This document shows positions 33,480 through 45,355 of a stretch of DNA of 64,000 bases, one piece after another. The notes under the pieces were generated by a model. The model made no database searches. It was not told the DNA's origin and worked only from the letters and a program-made list of their open reading frames with translations. Source of the DNA: Ricinus communis (taxonomy: Eukaryota > Streptophyta > Magnoliopsida > Malpighiales > Euphorbiaceae). The DNA is taken from the NCBI RefSeq assembly GCF_019578655.1, contig NC_063259.1, positions 7,986,001 to 8,050,000 on the forward strand. The letters run 5' to 3'. Both the position numbers and the translations under genes were made by a program. The stretch's first letter is position 1; every line of letters begins with the position of its first letter.

Positions 33480-35845
33480 CTTCAGATTACCAAATCACCA
33501 AGGCCTTTTAACGATTCGACACGCGTCCCCCTAAGCTAGACGACCTGACATCAAAGAGAATATAATGAGTCACCCTAGCCTTAGTCTTACTAAGAGTTTG
33601 AATTGCTCTATAGGATAGTAGAGCGAATGAATTACATTAGCGTTGGCTAGCTAAATCGCCTCCTTGCTATCTTAAAAAAAAAAAAAGCAAACCTGCTCGA
33701 ATCGCGTCTTCGATCTTGCATATATGCATTATAAATATAATATATATATATATATATATATATTTCTTTATCAATATATTTATCAACCAAGTCAATTAAC
33801 GCCAGCATCACCATTATGGAAATGAAATTTCCTTAGTCTTTTTTCTGTGAAACAAAGCCAAGCCTTTTCCAGCTTCCACTTTGGTTGGATAGTAGTTTCG
33901 GGAGCCAGTAGCAGTAATAGGTCAAGGGATATTAAAAAGAAGGTGCAGTTAGTCAAGCCTATAGTTCGAATACCACAGTTAGTCAGTACGACAAGTAGGA
34001 AGGCAAAACAAAAATTCCTTACTCTTTATAGAAAGGAAAAGAAGTAAGTTAGATGATTATTTTCTGTCATAGGAAGTAGGCACCAGTACCAGTTCCAGTA
34101 GTGGTTACGATAAGACTGCTTTGAAAAGAGAAAAAACTCCTTGCTTTATTCTTTCTTGTATAAGTTGGCTTAGGGAAATATAAGGACAGAAGGTAGGTCG
34201 ACTAGTCTGGTGCCGAAGTGCACTTGGGAAAAAAGGGAAGCTTGGCTTAGATAGTAGCTTTGCTTAGAGAATAAATCTGTCTTTCTTTCGTCACAATAAG
34301 CATGTTCTTTCTAGGACTGATAGTTCAGTTCAAGCGTATCATAGATCAATATATACGTCATTTCTAGTGGAGTGAATCCCTTAATGGAAGCAGCTTTTTT
34401 TAGTATTAAAAAATTAAAAACGAGAAAAGAGAGTGAAAGTATAAGATCCATACAAATTCCATCTGACACTATGTTCCTCGATCTTTAAAGAAGACTGACT
34501 CCTCCTACTCCTTTAGGATAGGATCATCGTTGGTCCTTTTCTTTTGACATAACATTCTCAGCCGCTCAAGAGTCAAGAGACTGATTATCTCTCTCTTTAT
34601 GCATTAAAATTAAGTACTAGTGTGAGTACTTATTTCTACTCGTAGTTTCTCTCTTGTTAGTGTCTCGTGATAGAGTACTCATGCAATAGCACTTATGGGA
34701 ACTCGTAGTTATTGTATGCTGTATTCATGGGGGTAATGATATATTAATTGCATGACAATTAGGAGCTCATACTTTCTCTTGCGGTAATGTGCTTACGGCG
34801 TGCTCGCACCGGTCGATTACAAGGCCCTATACCTTAGTATATTTCAGGTGGTGTTCTCTCATTGGGGCGAAGTACAACATAAGGGTCTTGACTCTCTGTC
34901 TCTACATCCTGACCGCTTCTTGCTATGGGACTAACCAGAGTGCCTGCATCTTGCTATGAACTAGATACTCTTACTCGAATACTCATATTTTTAGATCCCT
35001 CGCTTATCCCCTAATGTCTCATCCTCTATGAATGTGGCACATGTTTTGAAGAACCCCTAATGGATAATGAAAAACCATTAAGGCAACCATCGAAACCCAA
35101 GGGCAACACTTATATAAGCCATTGTCAACCACTATAATAAGAGCAATGGGATACATGACAACGAGCGAATCTCTTTCTACAGATCAATAAAGTGGAAACA
35201 TGAGGTGGATTTTCCAGTATCTATAGAATAAGTACTGTGAACTATATGCTTCAAAAAGATAATTGTAAGAAATAAGACTGAAGATTGGAATACCAATGAG
35301 ATTAAAAGGCGAGGCAGACAATGCAATAGCTTCGGTTACAGCAAATCCTAAAATGGCATAACCAAATGAAGCCAATGAAAATTTGTGAATGAGAAATATA
35401 AGTTTCCTATATTCATAGGAATCAATGGGAGAATGAAAAATTTCCCAAGTAGGAAAGGGCTCAATCAAAAATGTTTTTTTATTCTTATCATCTATCTAAA
35501 TAAGGGAGAGTCATGTGCTAAATTATTTAACTCTTCGACTTTTGTTCTTTGAGTTAAACAATTTCTATTCTTGCCCCCTGAATTCTCCTTTTTCAACCAC
35601 AAAGGAACCCCCAATAAGGGCCTGCCTATGTTGAACCCAAAAATTGGCCCATTATCTAAAGCGGTCATTTGATTAGGAATTTGTTCTTTTAGTAGAAAAA
35701 GTGCTTCTGCCTCCTCTAGAGGACGCTGCCTATTTTTAGGCAATCCTAGATTATTTATAGAAATTCTCATTCTTATTATATTATTTGTTTCTGCCTCCTC
35801 TAGAGCACCGACCGCAACAGCAAGAAACTATAACCAATAGAGTTA
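33480..35845. other. Probable nuclear copy of mitochondrial DNA (NUMT)
   Basis: The base composition and word use differ from the surrounding transposons: mixed-sequence spacer, no stop-ridden gypsy frames, few long AT runs apart from a (TA)n tract at 33740-33762. An atp9-like stretch sits at 35281-35375. The texture resembles plant mitochondrial intergenic DNA. The segment is bounded by element A's gag (left) and a truncated family-T LTR (right). A short phrase, CTGCCTCCTCTAGAG, occurs twice near the right end (about 35709 and 35802). Only the atp9 match is direct evidence; the extent is inferred. Confidence 0.55.
35184..35468 (-). pseudogene. atp9: Chimeric frame with a mitochondrial atp9 fragment
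   Basis: A 94-codon minus-strand frame holds FGYAILGFAVTEAIAL, the C-terminal transmembrane helix of ATP synthase subunit c (mitochondrial ATP9), which carries the proton-binding carboxylate in TEAIAL. The following bases still resemble the gene's end, but several nucleotides are lost, so the reading continues as SPFNLIGIPIFSL past the normal stop. Upstream residues (MIEPFPTWEIFHSP..) are not ATP9. The frame is therefore either a mitochondrial chimeric ORF copied to the nucleus or a decayed copy. The 92-codon frame at 35770-35492 upstream is unidentified. Confidence 0.6.
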
Positions 35846-35849
35846 GACG

Positions 35850-37640
35850 GGCGAATCCGAGGTTAGAGTTGAGATTAATATGATCTAAATCACCTTTTTG
35901 TAATCAATTTAGAGTTAAAGGAAAATGAAGTTAGAGGGGTCAAAATGATGAATTTTGCAAGTTTAGGAACTAAATTGTAAATTCTTCATAAACTTCCCCT
36001 ATCTAGAGCCAATCTGCTTTGTGTAGAGCTGATCAGCTCATCATAGAGCCAATCGGCTCTGTTTGTAGAGCCGATTTGGTTTTTCTTGGTTCAATATCAT
36101 TTTCTTTGACACTTTTACATCCAGATACAGTTTCTATAAGGTATTTGATGATAATTGATAGATTTTGATATTTATTTAAATTTTATAGACTTGATTTATT
36201 GGATATTTATCGATTCTTTAAAAGGAATTTAAAAGATTGAAGTTTATATGTTCCTTTAGGATTTTCTTAAAGACCCATCTCTCTAAATAGAAGTGATGGC
36301 CTAGGGTTTGGAGGGGGGGAGAACAAGATCGATTCTTAAAAAAACTGTGGATTGAAAACTTACATTCATTATTAAGTATAAGGTTTTTGGTAACTGAAGG
36401 AGCAAAGGTCACTAAGAAAGAACTCAAATCTGGAAACTCTTTTGAAACTACAGAAGCTTTCTCAATACCTCATCCAATACGGGATTCCCAACTGATCTTC
36501 GACTTAACTGCTTCATCATCTCTTGAGACTCGTAGAATAATCAACTATGGTGGCAACTTGAGAGTTCTCCAAAATTCATCCATCATCATCAACATTACTC
36601 TTCCATTAAATTATTCTTTATGTTTTTTTCTTAGAAACACGATTAGGGTCTATTTTTTGTCTTATTTTCATGATTGATGTGATTAGATTAGAATTTATTG
36701 TGGATTAGTATGTTACTGATTTATTAGGTTTTAGAATATGATAATAAGAACATTAGGGTTTTGAAATCCGATTAGTCACATGATTAGGATTATATGATTA
36801 GATCTATATTTTCCTTATAATTTTGTAATCATATTAGTTTATTAGGGTTAATATGATTAATCTCCTATATTTATCTACTGTGTTTTTAGACTCTTAGGAT
36901 TTGCATGATTTCTTAGAGTTTCTGGTTTAATATGATGTTATTTGTTTTTTTTTTTGTTTCTTTCATGCTCTAATTAATTTTTCACTTTATGTGCATGTAA
37001 AATTGGCTCTAGGACATGAGAATTGCAAAGAAATCGTAGAAACTAGCTTCGAGAAGCCCCTAGAGCCAATTGGCTCAACATCGAGCCTATCGGCTTAGCT
37101 CCCCTTTGCCCTGATTTTTAGATTTTTACGAGTTTTTAATGTATCTTTGGTGATTCTGTGCACTATAACTTAGTTTTAGGGCTTTTCCTTATATATTTAG
37201 TTGTAGGTTGGGTTGTAATAACTAGATTTACTTCTGCACTTTATTTTTGTTTATTTTTAGTTTAATGTATGTCAAATAACTACAACATGACTCTTAATTA
37301 AAATGGGAGATATAGACTTTAGGTTAAAATTGAACCCAACATGAAAAATATAGTCCATTAGGCTAATCAATATTAATTGGGCTTAAGTTCTAAAATTAAA
37401 GAAGACTTAATGGGTTTAACTATGTTTTAGTTAGGATTGGGCCATATTAGAATTAGGTTCACACAATTGGGCCTTATCATAATAAGTAGTCCATCTAGGA
37501 TTTAAGGCTTGGTAAAAAAATAACTTATAATCGAGCTAGACTAGAAGAGGCTTGTACATAATTAACTAGCAAGTTAGATTAATAATCTTAAAGTGGGCTA
37601 GACTTAATAAAAATGTACTAGACTTAAGTAAACTATATAT
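35850..37640 (+). mobile_element. Family-T LTR (5' LTR of Tat copy E, truncated at its 5' end)
   Basis: The sequence matches, in reverse complement, the LTRs at 54410-56790 and 13180-14330. Landmarks in order are GGGCGAATC.AGGTTAG.GTTGAGA, a tract of AGAGCC..CGGCTCT motifs (36001-36085), CTTGAGA..CGTAGAATAATC with TGGTGGCAACTTGAGAG, then AGCC..TTGGCTC again at 37060, and CTTGTACATAATTAACTAG. The 5' end is cut at the mitochondrial-like segment. It runs directly into integrase sequence near 37640, so a large internal deletion or rearrangement has removed gag to integrase core. Confidence 0.6.
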
Positions 37641-38010
37641 GTTATTTAGTATGCTTGTATATGAATTACTGTATTTATAGGGAATGATTTGTTTAGAGGC
37701 TTAAATACTAAAGTATCAATGGTTCGAGCAAAGATACTAGCAGTTGGCTCTAGTTGATGAAAAAAGGATGAAAGCCCTATACCACATGCAGCTAGGGCAT
37801 TCAGTAAGAAAGTGAAGCCAGGAAAGATCAGAGCTTGTGGTCTATTATTAAAGCACACAAGACCTACTGCATTCGACCCAAGAGGGAAGTTTAGACCTTA
37901 TTGGGAAGGCCCATACTTGGTAAAGAAGGTCCTGCTAAGATCTCGGACCTGGAGGGGAATGAGTTCACTGAACCAATCAACTTAGATCTTCTCAAGAAAT
38001 ACTATGTATA
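37640..38010 (+). pseudogene. Element E integrase C-terminal fragment
   Basis: The plus strand reads KVKPGKIRACGLLLKHTRPT, AFDPRGKFRPYWEGPYLVKK, matching the integrase C-terminus of element A (18624-18199) in the opposite orientation. A small deletion after LVKKVL shifts the frame. The sequence that follows (38010-38350) continues to match element A's downstream region, including ACATACATACATATG-type repeats. Confidence 0.75.
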
Positions 38011-38349
38011 AAAATGAATAATAGAAAAATTAGCATGCTGATGAGAAAACCTGAAAGGGCTGGTCAAGCAAAAATTAAGGCAAAATAGATTAAATAATCA
38101 ACCAGAAAATTTGAAAGGACTGGCTGATAACAGGAGTTATATCTTAAGAAATCAAAATGTACTCATCTAGGCTTTTACTAAATGAATAAATTTTTTAGAA
38201 TTGTTATCAAACATATGTATGTATGTTTACCATTATACACACTAACTGAAATAAAACAAAGCTAAAAGTCCTAAGCAATGTAAATGAGATTTAAAAAGAA
38301 GCATAATTTCTATCTTCTTCTCCTCTTCACATCTGCATTCCTAGATAGA

Positions 38350-41170
38350 GCAGCTAGTTCTCGAGTCCTCTTGAACTGCGCAAAGCTAGGAGAAGTGAAA
38401 ATCTAAAGTTGAATCCATGCCTTGAAGTTGTCATCAGTGGTCAGATCATCCTTGGAGGTAAGGTTTCACTCCATGTCTCGACGAGGCTAAAGTCTCTTAA
38501 TCTTATCTAGGTAATCCTGTTTGAGTGGGAAGCCTTCGAGTTCAAGTGGGAATTCCAAGATCCATTTCTTCTACCCATACTGGCAGTAAAGTATCGAAGG
38601 TGTGTAAAAGGTATATGTTCTTAGTCCAGGTAAGGGTACATAGTCGCCATACACTATGAGTGTGACATGCTTAATTCTCCACTAAAGGCAAGTCCAGTGA
38701 ATGAGTATGTCCGGAACGCCCTTCGTCTAGGAAATCCAGCCATCAGGACCTCGTGGGTAACAATAGATCGAGTTTGGACGTGCTTCGGCTCGAACTTCTC
38801 GATATTCCTCAGGATGGTAAATATATGAAGCTTCTTGCGTAGCCAAATCTACAAAAAGAGATAAAAAAATAGAAAAAAAGAGGGAAAATAAGCTAATTTA
38901 AAAACCCTAAAGGTGTTTTAGGCAAAAATAAAGTTTGCTAAGTCGAAAACCCAAAGGGGCGACTTGGGAAAAATTTAAGACAAAAGTCTGTTGGTTGAAA
39001 ATTTAAAAGGGCGGCTTAGGCAAAAATAATAAATAGTAAAAGAAAAGAGATTTGGTTGCATACCTGTAGGAGAACGAGGCTGCCACCATACCATTGATGG
39101 GTTTTGTACATGTCTAACCTAATGATGGTTGATGATTTCTATCTATGCAGTTACAATCTAAGGCAGTGTACCTATCGATGCAGTCTAACACTAATGGCGA
39201 GTATCAAGGTTGTATTCTCTCGGGAAAGTGAAAGCTCAGAGTTACTCCTCTGTTCTCTGTTATATTAGCCTAAAATGAATGATGAATAATTCCTAAATTA
39301 ACTAATAGCTACTCTAATTATTATCAAACTACGACTACTGGGGAAGGATTAATTCAAGTTAAGGAATAACCCCTTGGGAATTCTTGTCTCTAGGGAATAG
39401 AAACTAAAGATGGAATTGATTGATTGAATTCAATTTTCGTGGGAAAATCTTTATGCAATTAACGCCTTTCTCAAGGACATTAACATCTTAACTTAGATTA
39501 ATTAGGTTGAAATCTCTTCCTAACTCTAATTATCCAAATTAGCATTATGTACCATTTAACACTATTGAGAGTTGTTAATTCTCAATCCGGTAGAACAAAC
39601 ACCCTATCTCTAGGCGAATTCAATTATAGGTTGCAAAGGACAATCCAAACCTAAACGTCTTTCTCAAAAACATTCAAATTCCAATAATCATTCAACAAGA
39701 TATGAAGAACAAATCAATAAGCACTTCCATTGCAAACCAATATTAAAAATCAATACATTCAATTCAAAAGTTAAGTACAAAAATCCCTAGATAAAGAACC
39801 CCAATGGGTTAACAAGTTTAGCTAATCATGTTCATTATCAAAACCCACAAGAATTCAATTACAAAAATGAGTAAAGGTAGAGAAACCTAAATACACCCTT
39901 GGATGAGAGTAAACAGCTCCAATTCCTCTTGCCCAATCTTGAATCGATTCTTGTTCCCCTTTGCTCGAATTGAAACCAATCAAAAAACCTCGCCCAATCT
40001 TCAATCTCTAAAGGGAATCCAATTGAAACCTTGGTCCAAGTCTCCTTTTTCCTTGGTTCCAGCTTAGAAAACTCTTAGAAAGAGAAAGAAATGAGTTTGG
40101 GACGTCCTAACCCTACTTTTTTGTGTTTCCCTCTTTTCTTTCTTTTAATTAATTCGTCCAGCTGCCGTGAACATGACCATGTTGATGCCTGTGTTAGGAA
40201 CACGGCCTGGTGTTGATTCCCGTGTTGGGAACACGGCCTGGTGTTAATGCCCGTGTTGCTTTTTGTGGTCGTGCTCCTTAACGCATCTTTTTTTCTGTTG
40301 TCAAATGCACCCAACACGGCTGTTTTGATGCCCGTGTTGGGAACACGGCCAATGTTAAAACCAACACGACCGTGTTCAACTTCGTTATGCGTAAACTCAA
40401 CTTGTTTCTACAACTTTGACGTCCAATTTTGCTCCAATTCTTCCCTTTATCACTCTTTGGCTTCTTTTGGACCTAATGCACACAAACAGATGCATAGGGT
40501 GAGTGTTGGGATCAATTCACATCCAAATGTACATAAAATCAGCCTTACAAACCCCATTTAGATGTGTGCATTTTATGCACATCAATGGTTTCAGCAAGAT
40601 GTCTAGAATTGGATCCGCTACTTGCTCTACCTGATCAATAATGCTAGCAATTCTGATATCTCCCTTTTCCTGAGGAGAAATCAGCAAAAATTAGGCATAA
40701 AGGCAAAAGTCCAGCATCCGAATCTAGGAAGGTGTGCCTTTTTCCTTCTTCTCAAAGCAAGAGATCATTAAAGTAAGAGTAATGTACTCACTAACAGAAT
40801 GGGAAAGTATCTCAACTGGGGGCCTGTCGAACAATTCCACCAGTTTACTAGGAAAAGGCTCATTGAGTTTGGGCAGGGTAATGGGATGAGTAGAATCCAT
40901 GGCACTCCTAAGAATAGCGAAGAATTCTTCAATTATGGGGCATAACTCTTGCCCAATGAATCTAAAGACATAGTCCCTTGGGCACCAAAAGTTGGTAGCA
41001 GAATGAAGAAACTTATAATTAAGTTTGGTGTGTTGTATGGCTTTGAAGGATGAAAGATGAAATTTCCCAAGTTTAATCCAGTCATGACCTGTTAGGTTTT
41101 GAGGAGAGTTTGCAGGCTTATGGCACTCTTTTGAGACATATTTTTGGCTTCTTGAAGTGTAGAATCGCAT
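38350..41170 (-). pseudogene. DUF7745-like accessory ORF, antisense in Tat copy E, split by a solo LTR
   Basis: The first exon, 41170 to about 40640, opens MRFYTSRSQKYVSKECHKPA and contains LNYKFLHSATNFWCPRDYVF with FRFIGQELCPIIEEFFAIL, resembling the N-terminal part of the plant DUF7745 family. A solo LTR occupies 39095-40584. After it, 38830-38640 reads LMAGFPRRRAFRTYSF and a VPLPGL..YTPS-like region, and 38550-38350 reads LEGFPLKQDYLDKIKRL and FAQFKRTRELAALS, matching the family's C-terminal region. Function is unknown. It lies downstream of pol and antisense to it. Element A keeps only about 100 bp of the same ORF (17780-17880). Confidence 0.55.
39095..40584 (-). mobile_element. Solo LTR (~1.49 kb) inserted in the DUF7745-like ORF
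   Basis: On the minus strand the block starts TGATGTGCATAAAATGCACA and ends ..AAACCCATCA, a TG..CA layout. Near its 5' end (40160-40375) are many copies of an AACACGG..CGTGTT word, a palindrome common in plant gypsy LTRs. No internal region accompanies it. The expected 5-bp direct duplication is not seen: the flanks read ACCAT and ATGGT, which are inverted copies of each other, so the ends form the inverted pair ACCATTGATG / CATCAATGGT. Confidence 0.6.
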
Positions 41171-41569
41171 GTGAAGAAGTGAGGAGGCGCATGGATATAT
41201 ATAGCCCTTAAAACAGTGTCCAATTTAGAATTTGCAACTGTAGAGCTGATCGATTGTGCGCAGAGCCGAATCGATTGAGCACATAGCCGATCGGTTGAGT
41301 AGCCTCCCGGTGCAAGTTTTCGCCAATTTTGTCAATTTTTCGGGTGCTCTTCTAGTTTTCGTTGCATATAAGCTCATATAAATGTAATAATAAAGGAAAC
41401 AAAAAAAAAGTAAGCAATTTAAAGGCCAAAATGAAGGATTTTATATACCCTTAAAAATTCAAAAGTTCGACAGAAGTTCCAAGAGACAAAAGCACAAGCA
41501 AAGTTCCAATAGTCAAAAGTACAAGTAATAACAGAAAGGAAAGTACAAGCAATAAGAGAATAAAAAAGC

Positions 41570-42720
41570 TGGGGTTCTTTCCCGAACCACCCATCCCATC
41601 GTTCAAGTCGGTGTTCTTTTTTTTATGAATAAAAAATATGAAAGGAAAAAGAAAAAAATTGGAACCATCCCTCGAGTCTGCAAGGCCGATAATTGAAGTG
41701 TCAAAGTGTCGATCCGATGTTACTAGGTGTCGATCTGATGCTGCCGGTTGTCCACTTGCCCTTGCAAGCCCTTATGATCCCTCTGATGAAAACCCGAAAG
41801 GAGATTAGTTAGTGCATTTCATGCATACATACATTGTACATTGTATAAATCATTTTCTTACCCACCAGTCCTTACCAAGGATAAAGAACTACCTCCTCGC
41901 GACACCGACTAATCGATGGACGAACTCGAACTAGTCTCTCTAAACTTGTAAGATTATTTGCATAATATGTCACTAACTTTTAGAAAAAGGAGATGTGAAA
42001 ACACAAAAGAGGAAGTAACTTACATGTGTGCAAGTGTTGAGGAATGATTTCCAAAGGGAGTTAATGCTCTATGGCAAGCTGGTGCTCTATCACACTGTGA
42101 AGGCTCTAGTATGAGACCATTGGGTCTGGAGGGAATGAAATGCTCCCCAGAACCACATTAGACATGGCTGTAGGATGTGCCTTAAAGGCAGCACCAACAG
42201 AGGAGCCCGTGATGTAGGAAGGCTTGGAATGTCGGACGGAATGCCCCTCGATCGGCTCACAAGCAATAGGGACCGGTGGAGGAACTATAAATAAAATGGT
42301 TAGATAAGCAGAATTCAAAAAATGAAGAATTCTAAGAAAGTCTAAAAAAGATATTTGAGCCACGACATTATCATCAAAAGGCACAACCCCTAGCAATTGA
42401 GGGATCAAGGAAGTGATCCGTCCTCTGAGATTAGATGGTGAGATCCTCACACTTGTCATACCCTGCTAAACACTCTACTAGCTCCTCCCTAGCGAGGTCC
42501 GTCATCTAGAACATAGAGAAAGGAAGAGAAAAAGGAACTCGGCATCTGCTAGGGCCTTGCTCCTACCCATAAATCCTCCCTCCTAAGTACCACGCCCGAC
42601 AGGCAGGTCCAATCAGTAGAATCCTCCTTCGCTCAAGGTTAGCTGTAGAAAGCATGTAGGGGTCCCATTGACAGCGCTCTCCCAGCTAATCACCTCAAAT
42701 CTGTAAACCATAAAGGTAAC
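41570..42720 (-). pseudogene. PMD ORF fragment, antisense in Tat copy E
   Basis: Minus strand. The segment matches element A's PMD ORF from its second exon block on: SW/EWAL-type start near 42700, a diverged MTDLAREEL-like stretch, RGRITSLIPQLLGVVPFDDN (about 42420-42350), CEPIEGHSVRHS and MSNVVLGSISFPPDPMVSY (42260-42106). Intron phrases such as CATGTAAGTTACTT near 42030 and the final block near 41700-41570 (GATGGGATGGGTGGTTCGGG) also match. The N-terminal PMD core is missing: homology stops near 42720, where a different gene fragment begins. Confidence 0.65.
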
Positions 42721-42749
42721 TAACTATATAGATAAATCATGAGTATACT

Positions 42750-45353
42750 AATTAATTATTTTTTATTTTGTAGTTATGGCAATATCACGTTAAAAGTGAA
42801 GATTACTTTATTGGGAAGATTGTCATTCATTTGGTTTATGAGAAGATAAGTGTTATTAAAAAGAAATTATTGGTTGAGCAGTTGTAACTTTTTAGGAATA
42901 CTTGTTTTGGATATTTTTTAAATATATCTAACTTTAAAATTCAGTCACGGTTGATTCGCTCGCTACTTTTGAAGGAGGTTAATCATCCTTAAGATGATGA
43001 GTTGTGGGTGAATATTAGTGGAGTTAGGTTGACGTTTGGGATTGAAGAATTTGCTTTGATAATTGGTTTAAATTGTCAAGATATCAAACAAGTCAGATTG
43101 TACTAGTGAGCATAATGAGTTGTTGGAGAAGTACTTCCCTGCTATTGAGAAGGTTAATAAGGAATCTTTAGAAGAGTGCTTTTTGCTGAAGAGGTGGGCG
43201 GGTAGCAATGAAGAGGTTATCAAGTTGGATGTTCTATATTTCATTCATCTTCTTTAGTGAGTCCAACTTATATTAAGTTTGTTGATAAAGAATACTTGAA
43301 TTTGGTTGGGGTAGTGATTTCAACAATTATGTTTAGGGGAGGGATATTTTTTATGTTACTATAGATTTCCTAAAAAGATAAGTTGTTGGGAAGGAAGAAA
43401 AGATGAAGAGTGGGAATGTTGAAGGGAAATGTCATAGTTTGTACTATAACCGATTGGTTTCCCTCTTGCTTTCCAGATTTGGTTTTTCGAATGTGTACAT
43501 TTGTTGCTGGAAAAATTTATATTTTAGGTGTCTTAAAGATTTCCTATAGTTTGAATTAGAGCTATGATAAGACTCTTGATTTCAGAGCTCTTGGAAGGTC
43601 CATATTTGGAGTTTCTAATTCAAAGGTAATTATTTCTTTCTTTTGTAATTTTTATTTTGTTTTTACTTTGCGTTATTTTTTAATTTATTTATTTTTACAA
43701 TTGAAGTTAAAGAACATAACTCCTCTTATTGAAGAGAAAGAAAAATTGAAATTGGATGGAATTTTTTAGAAGTGAAAATAAAAGGTTGTTGAGGAAGAAA
43801 AGGAAGATTATGATGATGATTTTAAAAAAAAATTCTATCGTTCTTCTAAATCTGGTGAACCATCTAGTTCAAAGCAGTTAAAAGGACAGTAACTCTTTTG
43901 AGAATGTTGAGAAGAAGTTGAATGTTATTGTATGTTAGTAGAAAAGATTAAGTATTGAATAACAGAATAAAGTTGAGAATTTTTATTAGGAAAAAGAATA
44001 AAATTGAAATTTTTGAAAATTTTAACTCATTAAGTTGGTTAGAAAGACAATTTGCTTTTGTCTTTCTTGAATCTTTTGAAACTAAGACTGGAATTTCTAC
44101 TCGTTATCATAGTGTTGATTCTGAAATTGGTGGTATAGATATTGTTCTGGTATGGTTTTTTGTCTGTTATTTATTTTTCATATAATTACGGTAATACCTT
44201 TCATATACTTAGTATATATTTAATATATACTTTATTTTTCTTTTCTCATTTCATTCAAATGAAACTAAAAGTTAGAAAAATGATGATAGTGATGGAATTG
44301 AAAAGAAATGTTTTGAGAATGATGATAAAGAACATGATGATAAGGTATAATTTATTGTATAGTATTTTTATTTATATATTTATTTTATTTCTTTTATGTT
44401 GTATTTTATTGGACTTATTTTTCTTTTATTTATATTACAAGGTTAATGGAAAGGAAGAAGATTTTAGTAAGAAGAATGAGAAAGATGATGATAAAGATTA
44501 TGGTGGTAATTCGTTTAGTAATGCTCTTAATGGTCATAATGATGATGGAGTGAATGATGACGCAAACAATATTTTTAAGGATAATGATGATGGAGAAAAG
44601 AATGCGGTTGATCTTGAACGTATAAATGATACGGTATGTTTAGTGTTACTTTTTTAAATTTATAAACTCTTATATTCTTATTTATTTTTATGTTTTTAAA
44701 ATTTGTAAAGATGATGTTACAGGTCGTAGTAGTTTAGATTTTTTTGATAATATTGATCTGAATCTGCTTGAAGCGACTATTGATTCTATTGTTAAAAGTA
44801 TTCATGAAATAAAGACTGTTCAGGTTTATTTTGGTTTTAAGTATATTGTTATTATTTTGATTTTGCTTTTTATTTTATTTCTTTACTATTTAGGAATGGT
44901 CATCTCATTGCATTACTATTGTTCCTTATTCTGGTGTTATTGTTGGTCCTTCATTTTCATTATCTCGTGATGTTAAAAGGAGAGTTACTAAACCTAGTTG
45001 ATTTTGTAAATTTCCTTTTCTAAATGAGTTTGGTTTGTATGAAAGTGGTGGATTATCTATCCAAAAACAGTGTTTTGAGCCTTAGACTGTCACAAGTGGA
45101 TGAATCTTTCGGATCTATACCAGATTCAGACAAACAAACAACAACATATCATAAGTGGATCTATAAGGGTTTGAAGAAGAGGAATAAGTAATATTTCTTT
45201 TATTATATACTTTTATTTATTTAATATTTGTATTTATTTTTTTATATAGTAATTATATTTTGTGTTTTCAGGAAGAAGATTTATTTAGTTTTTTATAATA
45301 TTATTTCACCTCCTTTGAAGCTTAGTGTTGTTAATATTAAGCACAAGACATGG
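42750..45353 (+). pseudogene. DUF1985 / Ulp1-type gene remnant, truncated by LTR
   Basis: Plus strand, several exons in broken frames. 42890-43260 reads FLNISNFKIQSRLIRSLLLK, DDELWVNISGVRLTFGIEEF, ALIIGLNC and LKRWAGSNEEVIKLDVLYFI, the DUF1985 pattern. 43800-44640 is a Lys/Asp-rich linker (NEKDDDKDYGGNSFSNALNG, repeated ND runs). 45170-45353 reads LKKRN, KKIYLVFYNIISPPLKLSVV and NIKHKTW, the start of a C48 (Ulp1/SENP-like) cysteine peptidase region. The catalytic His/Asp/Cys part is absent because a family-B LTR begins at 45356. DUF1985-Ulp1 genes in plants are often carried by Mutator-like transposons (Kaonashi type). No transposase or TIR was found here. Confidence 0.65.
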
Positions 45354-45355
45354 TG

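Noticed and set aside
40075..40561. Frames of 80 and 106 codons on opposite strands
   Set aside because: Both fall in the AACACGG-rich part of a solo LTR; palindromic repeats create them.
43955..44657. Membrane-protein-like frames with hydrophobic stretches
   Set aside because: The hydrophobic parts are T-rich intron sequence read through; only the acidic stretch belongs to the DUF1985-type gene remnant.
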